Source: Eretmocerus hayati (lineage: Eukaryota > Arthropoda > Insecta > Hymenoptera > Aphelinidae). Taken from it: DNA of 64,000 nucleotides. The stretch spans positions 122,666,305 through 122,730,304 of the forward strand of contig CM056743.1 of NCBI GenBank assembly GCA_029851415.1. The letters run 5' to 3'. Of this stretch, positions 12,880-24,513 are shown in pieces. Within the stretch, counting starts at the first letter, position 1; the number at the start of each line of letters is the position of its first letter. Under the pieces are notes generated by a model. The model had not been told where the DNA came from, ran no database searches, and saw nothing but the letters and a program-made list of their open reading frames with translations. Position numbers and translations under genes: made by a program.

Positions 12880-14628
12880 TGGACTGGTGGTCGCCCATCC
12901 GGTAAAGATCACTGCCGCGGCGTGCCGTTGATTAACCTGGATTTCTGGTCGACGTGAATCGGAATTCGATCACTTGTTCGAAAAAATTCATTCCCTGGTT
13001 TGAAGAATAATTCAACCAAGGTTGAATTTTCAACCAATTTTTCACAGTGTCGTTATAACCATTAGCGGCACCAGATCAACAAAATGTCGTCTTTAGATTT
13101 GCATAAGAAACCTCTTTTTAATATCATGTATTGGTTGTTACCCATCATTTTAGAGCTACAAATGGTTCAGGGGTGTCTGACTTATCAACATTTACAAACC
13201 AAAAGTCGGTAGAGAGGGAGTCAATAATGCTAGTCTTTGGTGAAACTCCAACTCAAATCTTTTATCAGAACCACGAATGAAATTCTATCACCTATACTCT
13301 TATTTTCAAACTGGTTTATTCGTGAAACAGGTTCATGGGAATACTTGCTGTTTAGGGATACGTTATTGATACCTCGTGATTCTGCACAGAAAGAATGTTT
13401 GAAGTAAGTTTAGGATTAATTCCTGGGATTTTCTCATGTCATGAATTAGTTTGTGCTATGCTAAATGCTAGTTTATTGTTTCGAGTATATTGCGGAAAGC
13501 TTTATAATTCACCCAACAAAAGTGTAGAAGACACTTTTAAGATCTTGTTAAGAACCATTCCAATATGACAATGGATTTTCCTCAAAGGTACTGTACGATT
13601 CCTCGTCCTGGTCATATCAGAACTAAAAATTGGTTTGATTTGCAGAAAAAGTCTCCATTCTTGAAAAGTGTGTCGGAGCAAAATGTAGTTTGGCCAGGCT
13701 TGTAGAACTTGAATTTATAACACGCTGAACGAATGGACTGCTTTCAACTGACTTTGCAAACGACGAACATCACAACTTCGTTCGTTATGATGATTTAAAG
13801 TGTTTCCAAACCATATACCCCCTAAATTGAGATTTATCCAACACATTTCAATCCAAAATCGTTGAGAAAGTCGTACCAAGGTGATACCTTGCGATGTTAA
13901 CTCCTGCTTCATATCTGCTGAAAAATTACAAGCGGTCCCACAGCGAGCTAATCGCGCGCTTGCAAAACGAAGCTTCATAAATACTGGCTATTCGACCATA
14001 TTTCTGGTTATCTAATTGTTTACCGTCCATTGGGGGTCCAACAATCGCCGTGGTTGTGGTGATGCCGAGGGTGGGCCACTCGGGCGAGTCAGTGGTTATA
14101 CTTGTGGAGCGTGCCGAACGCTTTGGCCTGGCTCTTTCCTTCCCTCCTGAGATTTCTATCGTTACGACAATTACAGTTTCGTGGCGCCCGTAATTCATGC
14201 TAATACCACGACATTACTCACAGCCGCTGGAGCTGCGGAATTGAAATTATGCCGCTCTAACGCAAAATGCCTCCAGTTGAAGGTTCCGTCTATAGCCACC
14301 CCCGCCCGACTGTTGGCTCAAATCTACTCGCGCTCCTGCAGAGATTACATATCCAGAGACGCAGCAGCTTAAACTAGGGCGGCTAATAGATTTTTCGCTC
14401 TTGTCACATTTCATCTCGTGATTTCATCGAATTCTTTTTCACTCTGCGCCTCGCGCTTTCTATAGGCATAATAGTTAAACTGTACGATTTAGTCCTGAGA
14501 TTACTGTGCGGGTATCTTGATATCTGATATGATAATATATACGTATTGGAGGTATATCTGTCTGAACAATACAGATCAAGGTGCGAGCTCAAGTTTTTGA
14601 GCGAATGTTTATTGAGTGCAACAATAGC
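12880..14628. other. crp intron sequence, nothing recognised
   Basis: No repeat or domain was recognised. The open frames at 13715-14198 on the minus strand have no family resemblance that I can see. Confidence 0.45.
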
Positions 14629-14866
14629 TAAGGTAAGTGTGCCCAACTTGCCCCATTGAGCCATTTTTTCAATAACTCTGGTTTACTTCACACTCTGGCC
14701 CATCTCAATATTTTCCAACATATCTTACCTCATTCTGAAACTTGTTTCAAACCCTACAAAATTAGTTAAGATACCTTGGGAAATATTGAGATGAGTCAGA
14801 CTAGTGAAGCAAACCAGAGTTGTTGAGAAAATGGGTCAAGGGGGCAAATTGGGTACAATGACCTTA
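14629..14866. mobile_element. Family C MITE, copy C1 (short, TA-flanked)
   Basis: A 238-bp foldback. The left end reads TA-AGGTAAGTGTGCCCAACT and the right end carries its complement (TTGGGTACAATGACCTTA). Inside, a second paired stretch involves AACTCTGGTTTACTTCACAC and its complement near 14800-14820. The left end contains AAG/GTAAGTG, a consensus-like 5' splice site on the crp sense strand. Related copies are C2 (19833-20655) and C3 (45205-45980). Confidence 0.78.
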
Positions 14867-15319
14867 TTTGGAATTTGATGAGTAAAAACTTGACTTAGGA
14901 TTCTCATTCAGGCTAAATTCACCTTTGATAATAGCGCTTTTGGGTCGTTGTGCACTTCAAATCAGAACGAACCACATCAGCTCATTTTTGAGTCCTAAAT
15001 AAGGTTAAACATGGAATGTGTATGAATTTAATACCTGATGATTTGCGACACCCCAAATTTAGTGGCCACAATCAAATCGTCAACATCCTGACGAGTTTCT
15101 CGCGGAACGATTTTGGACTCAAGATCCTAAAACTTGATGATTAGATCCCAGAGATGGTATACTTTCGTATGAAAATCCTGTATACTTTCGTATCTTTTCC
15201 GGCACTCGGGCGTGAAGTTTTTGCTTTACTCGTGATAATTCCGACCCTCGCCAAGGCTCGGACTAAAAACAATCACTCTGTAAGCAAATCCAAACTTCCC
15301 ACCCTCGTGTCGAAATTAT

Positions 15320-16800
15320 GGATCGACCCCCGTCAATTGTCCTAGCCTGCTTTCCAATAGGAACTAAACATGCGATAAGCGCTCTTATCTTTCGTCCGTG
15401 TTATTCTCATGTAAGACATCCATAGCGGCGCCATATTGGCGCTGCAGTCCCATTTAAATTAACACAGAGGTTTACTCCCAATTGGAGGGTAAAACATGTA
15501 CATTTTGAGCCATCTGTAGAGGCCGTAGATCCCACGTAGAAAGAAATCAACGACATTATTTCCAACATATTTTTGTCTCAGCTTTCCGATGGCTGGGTTT
15601 GTTTCTCGGATTTTTGCCACCTCAACCTCAACAACTATTATTGAATTTTTGAAATGGCAATAACTCAAAATTATCCCTCTTTCTAGGTTTTCTCGACACT
15701 TCCAATGGAAAGATCGGGAAATTTTACGAGAAGTAGAGCAATGATCGAAGTACGGATGGTCATTTACCTGCAGTTTACCTTTCGCGGGAGTTCTGAGCCG
15801 TTCAATTTGACGCAGAGAAACAATCAATCCAGTCATTATCGACGTATTTTCGTCTCATCTTTCCAATGGAGAGCTCCGTTGTTACAATTTTGTTCAACAT
15901 AACCTCAAAAACGGAAGTGATACATCGGAAAAGTTTTATCTCAAACTAACCTATTCTTTCGTCTTCTCGATGGCTTCATCCGGGAGAAGGGACAATTCTC
16001 AATATAATTATTGATTCTTGGTGTGATTTACAATCTCTAGTGATGAAATGAGTCCAAATAACTGGCTCCCCGCTTCTACGAGGAACGAAGCAGTGAATAA
16101 CTGAGTCCTCGGCGTACGCGTGACATTAGTAGTGCTTCTCTTATTCATAATCTTACTTTTCATGGTAATAGTCAGAAAACCAATCTTAAAACACTATTCC
16201 ATCATGAACATGGATTAATTTCCCAAATCATGTCATCAAAAAGACGAAAAAGTAGTTTGAATTGAGTTATGACATTTTCGATGCATGATTTCCGTTTTTT
16301 GACGTTATAGTGAACCAAATTGTAGAGACAGAGCTCTCCATCGGGTAGATGAGATAAAATAAGTCGATATTGACTGGATAGATTCTTTCCCTGCATCAAA
16401 TTGAACGGCTCAGAACTCCCGCAAAAGGTGGACTCCACGTTAATGACCATTTGTACTCAAATCGTTACTCTACTCCTAGTGAAAATCGGAAAACCCCTAT
16501 TTTTCCGAAAGCCATTTCGATGTAAAATTTCCTGATTTTTCGATTGGAAATGTCAAAAAATTTGAACAAGGGTAATCTTGAGTTACTGCCATTTTAAAAA
16601 TTCGATGCTAATTTTTGAGGTTATGGTGGCACAAAACCAAAAAACAAATCCCGCCATCGGAGAGCTTAGGCAAAAGTACGTCGGAATTGATGTCATTGAT
16701 TTCTTTCTAGGTGGGGCCTCTGGCCTCTTCAGATGGCTCAAAAGTATACATGTTTCACGCGCCAAAATGCAGGCTAGGACAGTTGACGTGAATCGACCCT
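15320..16800. repeat. Long foldback element K, about 1.48 kb
   Basis: Outer ends pair GGATCGACCCCCGTCAATTG with its complement near 16771-16800. Pairing continues through the blocks at 15480-15690 versus 16555-16770 and 15700-15930 versus 16280-16500. The loop is about 15960-16190. The arms have diverged with indels. Open frames of up to 125 codons run through both arms as mirror images and are not proteins. It lies in the crp intron. Confidence 0.78.
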
Positions 16801-17019
16801 TATGTAGAATGAACCCAATATCCCTCGCTATACTTCGAACGTTTGAAAATGATAGAATTTAGGAATCGCAAGTAAAGAAATATAATCAAAATTCGAGTGG
16901 CATTCGAAAATACCTCCTAGATATATACCAAATTTGCATAGTGAAGCATCCGACAAACGTAAAATGAGGTACGACAACGTGCAACAAAGGCGGCCTGTGC
17001 GCTTTACGTGTACAGTTCG

Positions 17020-17400
17020 GCCCGTTCATTGTGCATGCGGGAGGGACGGAATCACTTCCTGAGTCGTATACTTAAAGTGTATTCTTTCTACGATCTCGTT
17101 TCTCTCTCTCTCTCTTTCGCGCGCGGGGGTGTGTACATAACATAACGCATCGATCCTTATCCAGGGGATTTATCGCGCCCACGGGGCCGCATTTGTGCGG
17201 TGCGCCCTGGACGTCCAGTGAGCCAGCCGCACAATCATCCCTCCGCCCCACCCGACACGGCTTTTGTTTTTGCTTTTACCACGCATACCCGTGGCTTACG
17301 CCTAACGCGCCATACCGTGGCAGACGAATGCCACGGTCCGGTGCACTTTACTGCTTCCTCGCGGCCGTTTAGCGTTTAATCACCGTCGCGGTGGTCGCCT
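17020..17400. promoter_or_regulatory. GC-rich, CpG-rich block with CT microsatellite upstream of a crp exon
   Basis: In an AT-rich intron this stretch is strikingly GC-rich. It has a (CT)n run at about 17101-17115 followed by CGCGCGGGGG, and repeated CpG and CCGTGG/CCACGG motifs. It lies about 500-900 bases upstream of the crp exon at 17905. An internal promoter or enhancer is possible. This is inference from composition only; no TATA box or initiator can be assigned. Confidence 0.3.
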
Positions 17401-17904
17401 CGGCTAACCAACTCTCCCACAATAAACCCAACGAAAAAGTCGCTATCCAAGTTTGCGCAACTTTTTAAAGTCTGTGTAAGTGACCTTCTTAATCCGCGAT
17501 GAGTGATCTCGTCTAAATGGATAGTTTCTATAATTTTCATTGAGCCTATTTTTGGTATCATCATTACTCTTGAAATTGTTAAAAAAATTACTAACAGGAT
17601 TATCGACGCGACACAATGACTACTACCACATTTTCAGTAATTTTAAATTTTGGAAAATTTGTCTTAGAATTAGAACTGATTTGCATTATGGGATATACTA
17701 CGTTGTTCTGCAATCTTCTCAGAATCGGATCTTGGTGCTCACTTGACCCCGATACGTTGTAGAAATTCGAACATTTCTAGTAAATAGCGCCCGTATTTCT
17801 TGAGCATGCAAATCTAAAAACTCGCCCCAAACTTTCAATCAAAAATCATGATCCTACATCGTATTTTAACGTTCGCAAACTAATTTTGCTTGTCTTTCAT
17901 TCAG

Positions 17905-18182
17905 GTGTGGTGATGAGCTTACCGGTGCACGTGAGCGAGAGTGGCGACGAGGGCCTGGGTAGTATGTCCCCTGAGCCGCTTTCGGTGATCACGGTGCCAT
18001 CGGACGGACACTCGGCTGCGGCAGCGTCCCCGAGTAGCGCTGAACTCGCCGAGCTCAAACGCCAGCTAGACCGAGAGCGAGCCCAGAGAAGCCTCCTGGA
18101 GAAGGAGATGCGCAATCTGCAAAGTCAGATTACCTACCCCGAGCGGATACGAGAGGAACAGATTATCTACGGACACCAAGAA
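17905..18182 (+). CDS. crp: AP-4/cropped, internal exon with second leucine zipper
   Basis: The exon continues the AP-4 frame from phase 1 (acceptor TTCAG before 17905) to phase 0 (donor GTAAGT at 18183). It codes for an acidic Ser/Pro-rich linker (ESGDEGLGSMSPEPLSVI), an Ala/Ser stretch, and then a second coiled coil (ELKRQLDRERAQRSLLEKEM) ending YPERIREEQIIYGHQE. AP-4 is known for extra leucine zippers beyond the bHLH-LZ that set dimer specificity, which fits this exon. Most of the sequence is recognisable as insect crp. Confidence 0.92.
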
Positions 18183-19116
18183 GTAAGTTAACAACGTCAA
18201 AAGTCATCGTTGATTGCACCATCCTTTGATCTAATTTTTTCTGCGAAGTCAGAGTTGTCTCGATTCGCCAGTTGTCAGATGAATTTTGTATTTCATCCTC
18301 TAATATAAACTGCAAAAAGGTAGTCGTTTTTTGGTGTTGAGATTTCACCACGTCTTTTTGATCCTTGCACCGGTACTCAGCGCTTCCGAGATTTTCACGT
18401 TCTTGTAATGAAGTACAGGAGTTCCTCGTTTTACGTGGATTTTTCATACACGGATTTCATTTCACGAGATTGGCCGCTATGTGCTCCTCCTCTTGATGCA
18501 TGCAGAGTGAGTCTCATCTCTTGTGTATTTATTTTCCACGTTGATGAAAATTCCATTCAGATGAATTCCTGTCGATTTATTGCATCACCTTGATTTAAAT
18601 AACAATTTGAACCAAGTGATGTAGGCATCTGTGCATCTAGGCATTTGAACCAAATGATGTAGGGATCCTAGTCTGAGACAAATATTGGACGCACTAACAA
18701 TGGGGACAAAGTTGAGATAAGCCGAATTTCCGGCAAGTACCATTGCATTGACATAAAAATTGTTTTTATTGACTCTGATCCCTAGTTCCCAAAATCTATA
18801 GGACAGAATCTTACACCTATTCCATGTAAGCATCACTATTTCCAAGCTCAAATTCTCTGTTTATTGCTATGTATATCATCGCTTCTCAGAGTTGAGGAAC
18901 TCGACCTCCTTTTTCCTCCAAGCGCAAGGTTTCATCTCACGCGGTTCTCTTGTAGAACCGAACCCCCCGCGTAAAAGACAAGGGAGTCCTGTATAGATAT
19001 GACTTTGAATAGTTCCGAGAAATGACGATTTAATTTTACTTACGTGATTCCAACGTTGTACCAAAGTCCGGGTCTTGAAAAAGAGTAATATGCTGTAAAC
19101 TGCTCAGGCCCCTTTG

Positions 19117-19209
19117 TGTCTGACCATTTCCTCCTGTTTCTACTGATTATTCTGAGTCGTCATCAGCGACAAGTTTGAATCAGTAGAAATAGATAGAAAT
19201 GGTCAGACA
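19117..19209. repeat. Short inverted repeat (MITE remnant)
   Basis: TGTCTGACCATTTC at 19117 pairs with GAAATGGTCAGACA ending at 19209. The inner TTTCTACTGATT pairs with AATCAGTAGAAA. Total is about 93 bp in the crp intron. Confidence 0.7.
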
Positions 19210-19832
19210 CTGCCCGAGAAGCCTCGTGGAGTGGGAAATTACGTCGCGAAACCCCGATTCTTTCTTCTTCATCTAAGATTTTTCAATTCTTTCTCGGAGT
19301 TACTCGTCTACAAAACTCTGAATTTGAACGTCTCACTCCAAGAACTGTCGTTCCCCAGTTTTCATTTCTGTAAGCAGATCTCGATGAAAATTTTCTTGAG
19401 AATTTCATTCGACAGTAGTGGAAGATGTTGAGTTAGTTGTTCCACCCAATGCTTGATTGAGGAGGGGGTGTGCATAAACCACGTAATCCGATTTCAGCCA
19501 ATTTTTACCTCTACCCCCTCTTGGGTGACCAATCACGGATTTTCTCGACCCCCTCCCCCCCGGAACGTGGTTTGAGGTGGGAATTTCCAAAACATCCATT
19601 CGAGTCTAAGATTGATTAGGTAATGAATGTCATTCTTGACAACTCGTGCTCAAATCACAAGCTTTTGATCCACTCGAGAAGACGTTTTTAGATCTTCAAC
19701 GTTGATTATGGCCACTCAAAAAGCAAGTGAAAATTCTTTAAATACGTGAAGCAGCAGGTTTCTTTGAGATGTTTTAGATTCCTTCTTCATGTTGATTGTC
19801 ATGCGACAAAGTATCATTATATCAATCATAAG

Positions 19833-20655
19833 TAAGGTAAGTGTACCCAACTTGCCCCCATATGCCGATCTCAGGAATGGGCGCTCGTTGACCTTCCCGC
19901 AAAATTTTTTTACGTTTGTTATGTTAAAATATGAGAAAATATGTAGTTTTCATCGACCCCGGATCATTTCTGCGTTCTCCAGAAAATATAAGTGAGTTTT
20001 CCATTTTTCGTGTTTGCACGGCTAGGAAATCGAGGAGGAAATCGTGTTCACTAAAACCGGTGCCAATTTATTTTTATTCGACCAATCTTGACGTACCTTA
20101 GCGCATTCGATTCCTTGTCTCAATACCTTCAAATTCCGCTCTTCAGGGTTGCAGAACTCTGATTTGGAGCGAGTTTATGTACAAAACACAAAGATGGTTT
20201 GAGAATCAAGAAGGCCGACATCGGAGTGTACCCAACATGCCCCCATATGGTTATCTCGGAAAGGCGTGCAGTATGGCTTTTTTTGCCACTCAGAACGTGT
20301 TTATCACGTCAAAATAGGTCGGAAACAGTGTTTTGGGCCAACTAAAAGCTATACAAATGCCGCTGCGCGGTGATCAAAACGGATCAAAGCCATTTTTCGC
20401 ATTTCATCGCCGATTTACATTGTTTTAAATGATGGGGGCAAGTTGGGTACACACTTTTGTAAACTCTCAAAAATCACCTTTTGGGAGAATTCTAACAGCT
20501 CGGCTCCACTATATCCAAATCAGACGTATCTTAGCTCATTTTAAAGGTCTTGAGATAAGCTTTAAAATGAGTTAAAGTACGTTGGAAAATATGGAGATGG
20601 GCCAAAGTTATTAAGAAAATGGCTTAATGGGGGCAAGTTGGGTACACTTACCTTA
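19833..20655. mobile_element. Family C element, copy C2, with nested inner terminal repeats
   Basis: An 823-bp TA-flanked element. The left end TAAGGTAAGTGTACCCAACT pairs with AGTTGGGTACACTTACCTTA at the right. A second, inner pair of the same terminal motif lies at about 20224 (GTGTACCCAACATGCCCCCA) and about 20432-20455 (GGGGGCAAGTTGGGTACAC). It looks like an element within an element, or a duplicated end. There is no coding capacity. It is followed within 20 bases by repeat A copy 2. Confidence 0.8.
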
Positions 20656-20674
20656 TATGTATTATAATTTTTCA

Positions 20675-20894
20675 TGCGTCCATACGTAAAAACAGCATGT
20701 TTTAGGCGTTCTCGCTACGCGAGGACACCTGGAAACAAGCTGTTCCTGCGTACAGGCGAACAAAACTGCATCCGTGTCTCGTGCGGGAACATTTTTCCTT
20801 TGGGAAAATCAAGCTGGACGTTACCTTGTACCATGTCCAGCCCGGTTTTCCGAAGGAAAAAATGTTTCCAGCACTCGACGCGGAATGTACTATT
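20675..20894. repeat. Repeat A, copy 2
   Basis: Second copy of the double-hairpin repeat first seen at 4881-5120. It has the same order of blocks (GCGTCCATACGTAAAAACAG, then the mirrored TTTTTCCTTTGGGAAAA, then GCACTCGACGCG). It is wedged between C2 and the second piggyBac-like MITE, with only about 16-20 bases on either side. Confidence 0.8.
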
Positions 20895-20914
20895 ATGTAA
20901 AAGTCTACCCTTAA

Positions 20915-21749
20915 CCCTCGGCTGGCACACTTGGGTGGAGTCCACCCAAGGCCTCCTTCATGAGTACGCCACGCTCGTAATTCAAAGTTTCTCGGGTTCA
21001 TAGCGACTTCTGTTGGTAGTCAAGACTTGGCACTTACCGACCGCGCACAGAGCGCCAGTTATGGCGCGCTCGCTGCTCCGCCACAGTCGAGCCAAAAACT
21101 GACTGGGTGCTCGACACCTAGGTGTGCCAGCTATGTGCGCTATTTTTGAGTGCATTTTGAATGCAATAATAAATTATTGCAAAAAATTACAAAAAAAGGC
21201 CTTTCCACTGAAAATATTCTAGAGGACGCAATTTTCAATGGAATGAGTTGAAAATTCAAGTGAGTCATCTCAAGATCAATTAGATATGAGAGAAAAATAG
21301 TACAGTGGTCGATCTTTCAATGGAGGTCTTCATTCCGGCATATTAGGTGAGAATAAAAATGCTCAATTCATGCATCGAAATATGTCAGAATAAATACCTT
21401 TTTTCAAAGTCTACTCTTGCGCTATTTTTTTCTTGGATTGGCCTCATCTTGAGATGACTCAGTTAAATTTTCAGCTTATTTGGGTGAAAATTGCGTCCTC
21501 TAGAATTTTTTTTACTGAAAAAGGTGATTTTCCGCATTTTTTTGGACGTTTGTATTTTTTTAAATTTTTTATTCGACCTTGGCGACTATCTCGCTACAAT
21601 GATCCCTTTAAAACGTTATAAAGAGGCTACAGAAGAATTTTGAGACCGAAAGATTGATTATAGTAGCCACAGCATTAATTTTTCGTCGTGGGCGTAATCC
21701 ACCCAGGTGTGCCAGCTATGTTATGTAGCAGAAGTGTGCCAGCTTAGGG
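20915..21749. mobile_element. piggyBac-like MITE, copy 2 (835 bp, TTAA target)
   Basis: Near-identical to 10445-11278. It is flanked by TTAA at 20911-20914 and 21750-21753, with terminal inverted repeats CCCTCGGCTGGCACACTT and CCCTAAGCTGGCACACTT. It lies in the crp intron just 125 bases upstream of the next coding exon, in the same orientation as copy 1. The high identity implies both moved recently, yet neither encodes a transposase, so a full-length relative should exist elsewhere in the genome. Confidence 0.88.
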
Positions 21750-21877
21750 TTAAAAATGTCAGCTTATTGCGAATTCACACAAAATTTCATCATTGATTTG
21801 ATCACCTTAGCTAACAACGTTGCTAGAATTATAAATTATTTGATAAAATCATTAATGTTGTTCATCTTTGTCAACAG

Positions 21878-22479
21878 GTGATCGAGCACACAAACAACGT
21901 GTTGGGCCAGGAAATAGACGAGAGTGGCATTACGGGCGGTCTCCAGGTGATACCGCTGGTGTCGGTACCCACGGTCGGATCCACTCAGACTGTGGAGACG
22001 TCCAACGCCGACTCGGATACGCCACCGTTGTCCCCTCAACCAGGCTGCGAGATGATTGTTGCCAGTGATGGCGGTCCCGGCTCTATCTGCGACGAGCACA
22101 CGGAAACCCAAACCCAATCGCAGCGGGAAAACAAGGAAGTCAGCGTCAACGATCTGCTGCAGATCGAGTCAAGGCCCGGATCGCCTAAGCTCGTCAGCTT
22201 CGGCGGGGTTACAGTTTTCGCTTCGAACCTCGACGGCTCGGAACAGGTTTCCGTCGCAACGGAAGAGTTCAGCCCGGCGTACGCGAACAGCGCCGGTAAC
22301 GCGGTTGGTCAGTTCATCGGATCAAGCCCAACGAGGCCATTTTCACCGGACGAGGAACAGGCTGCCGTAGCCGCTGCAGTAGTTGCAGGAGCAACGCAGC
22401 CGGGGCAGCAGCAGCAGCAAAGGTTGCCCAGCGTGCTCGAGGCTGCCATCAAGGCCGAGCCCAAAGTTGAAGTTGAAAG
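21878..22479 (+). CDS. crp: AP-4/cropped, large internal exon (transactivation-type region)
   Basis: A 602-nt exon entering in phase 0 after CAACAG and leaving in phase 2 at a GTTAGT donor (22480). It codes for a third coiled-coil start (VIEHTNNVLGQEID), then an acidic, Ser/Thr/Pro-rich low-complexity region, a conserved-looking block (VSVNDLLQIESRPGSPKLVSF), an Ala/Gly stretch and a short polyglutamine. It closes with LPSVLEAAIKAEPKVEVER. The polyglutamine and polyalanine runs and acidic patches suggest an activation or repression surface; this is inference. A family G element starts 80 bases after the donor. Confidence 0.92.
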
Positions 22480-22556
22480 GTTAGTGTCTTTTGTTTCGCT
22501 TTTAATCGATAAAATTCGTTTGAAAGCTGCTCGGTTTTCCTTTGAGATGTCATAGT

Positions 22557-22926
22557 TTTAAGGCGATGCGGTCACCGTGCACGCTGAAAGTTATTCGCAC
22601 TTTTATCAAATTTTCTTGCGATTTGGGTGAAACGACGAGAAGACCTGCGTTTATTATCATCTAACTCGAGTTCGTCGTCTCGTCGTTTCGCCCAAGTCGC
22701 AAGAGAATTGGATGAAAATGCGAATTACAAAGTGCCCATATCATAGCCTGCGCTCAAGTTATCCGCACTCTTCTCCAGTTTTCTTGCGATTTGAGCCAAC
22801 CGACGAGAAGACGAATTCAATTTAATAAGTATTCGTCTTCTCCTCGTTTAGTCCGAGTCGCAAGTGTATCGGACAGAATTGCGAATAACTTTCAGCGTGT
22901 ACGGTGCAGGGTGACTGCATCGCCTA
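22557..22926. mobile_element. Family G multi-hairpin element, copy G1
   Basis: Ends pair AAGGCGATGCGGTCACCGTG with its complement near 22900-22926. Inside are further paired blocks: GACGAGAAGAC on each side of short AT loops, repeated twice. Copy G2 at 43011-43391 has the same layout and clean TTAA flanks. G1 has TTAA on the left and a decayed TAAA on the right. It begins only about 80 bases downstream of the crp donor at 22480. Confidence 0.82.
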
Positions 22927-23045
22927 AAACTGAATTGAATGTCGATGAAGCAATCATTGGAACAAAAGGCTGGTGTTAGCCCTCGTTTCCGAGCTGAGCT
23001 CTGGACTCTCGAGGTGTTTATATTGAAGAAGACATTCCAATGATC

Positions 23046-24342
23046 TACCGGCAATTGGGAAAACTTTGGTACACTTTCGACTTCGTTTGTCACTGTTTTT
23101 CGTGAAGCTCGAGGAGGTTACGATAAAACCCACTTCAGCCGATGGCCAACTGAAAGCTTGAAATCTTAGCTTTCGGTTGGCGTGAACTAGAGCTCGATCC
23201 AAGGATTGTACTCGAAGATACGGTCATGGAAGCAAAACTCTTTTTACAAAATCTGGGGTGGGGTAACTTTGGGACACTCAAGGTTCAGCTCATGCATGGC
23301 AAAAGTAACATGTTACCTGAATTAGAAAATCGACCCTTTCTGTTCATGAATTGGAAGTCGAAGACGTTAGCTTTCAATTGATTTTGGAACGTCCCTATCG
23401 GATGTTTCCACGCCGACTACTGCTCATTTGAAATTGATTAGCTATTTAGACTAATTTTCGATTTCCATACGAATTTATGCCAAATCTCGGAAAGTAGGTT
23501 CGAATAGCTGATTAACTCCAAATGAGCATTACAAGGTGTAGAATTATCCAATCAGGACGTTCCAAAATAGACTAGACGAAATCACCGCCATCGCTGGAAA
23601 AATCATCCTGATAGAATTTTGTCATAAAAGATTGTGTTAGAAGATTGTCATTTTTCTCTAAAAGTCGTTGTTTTCTAGCTGTGAGCGTTTCGGAGTTGAA
23701 AAAACGCGAAAATCGCGATTTTCAGCGACCGAGTAGAGTACGAAAAATGTGAAAATCCATGTTGCCAAAGCGGAGAAATGTTTTGATTGATTGATTTTTC
23801 CAGCATTGGCGGTGATTTCACCTAGTCTATTTTGGAACGTCCCGATCGGATGTTTCTACGTGGAGTAATGCTCTTTTGAAGTTGATCAGCTATCCGAACC
23901 AATTTCCCGAGATTTGGCAGAAATTCGTATGGAAATTAAAAATTTTTCCAAATAGCTAATTAATTTCAAATGAACATTACTCGGAGTGGAAACATCCGAT
24001 CGGGACGTACCAAAAAGCAATTGGAAGCTAATGTCTTCGCTTTTTAATTCATGAACAGAGAGGATCGATTCTCTATTTCAGAACAAAAGTAACATGAGCT
24101 GAACTTGGAGTGTTCCAAAGTTACCCCACCCCAGGTTTTGTAAAAAGTGTTCTGCCTCTATGACCTTATCTTGGAAAAGAATCCTTGAATCGAGCTCTAT
24201 CTTGAGCCAATCGAAAGCTAAGATTTCAAGCTTTCGATTGGTCACTGGCTGAGGTGGGTTTCATTGTAACCTTCCCGATCTTCAGGAAAAACAATGACAA
24301 AAAAGAGTCGAAAGTGTCCCAAAGTTACCCCAGTTGACGGTA
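23046..24342. mobile_element. Family D foldback element, copy D1, 1.3 kb
   Basis: A TA-flanked element. The right end reads TTACCCCAGTTGACGGTA, and the left end is its degenerate complement (TACCGGCAATTGGGAAAACT). An inner pair of the same motif lies at about 23260 (GGGGTGGGGTAACTTTGG) and about 24113-24132. The arms are about 560-600 bases and pair almost throughout, around a loop near 23640-23760. Arm blocks repeat internally (the AATGAGCATTAC and ATCGGATGTTTC motifs recur). No transposase is present. It sits in the last crp intron. Confidence 0.82.
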
Positions 24343-24513
24343 CGCAATTATAACAGCATCTAGGAAGAAGATTACACTAAACTAACAAGAATTGATGCCA
24401 TAAGCTCGATGCTCTCAAAACTATTGAATAATTTGTTGTAACATTTTTAGCAATGTCCATCAGATTTACATCAAAGCTCACTATTTTTATACGCTTCTTT
24501 TCTTTCTGTATAG

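Noticed and set aside
15459..15836. 125-codon minus-strand frame with a partner at 16578-16862
   Set aside because: The two are mirror copies within the arms of foldback K.
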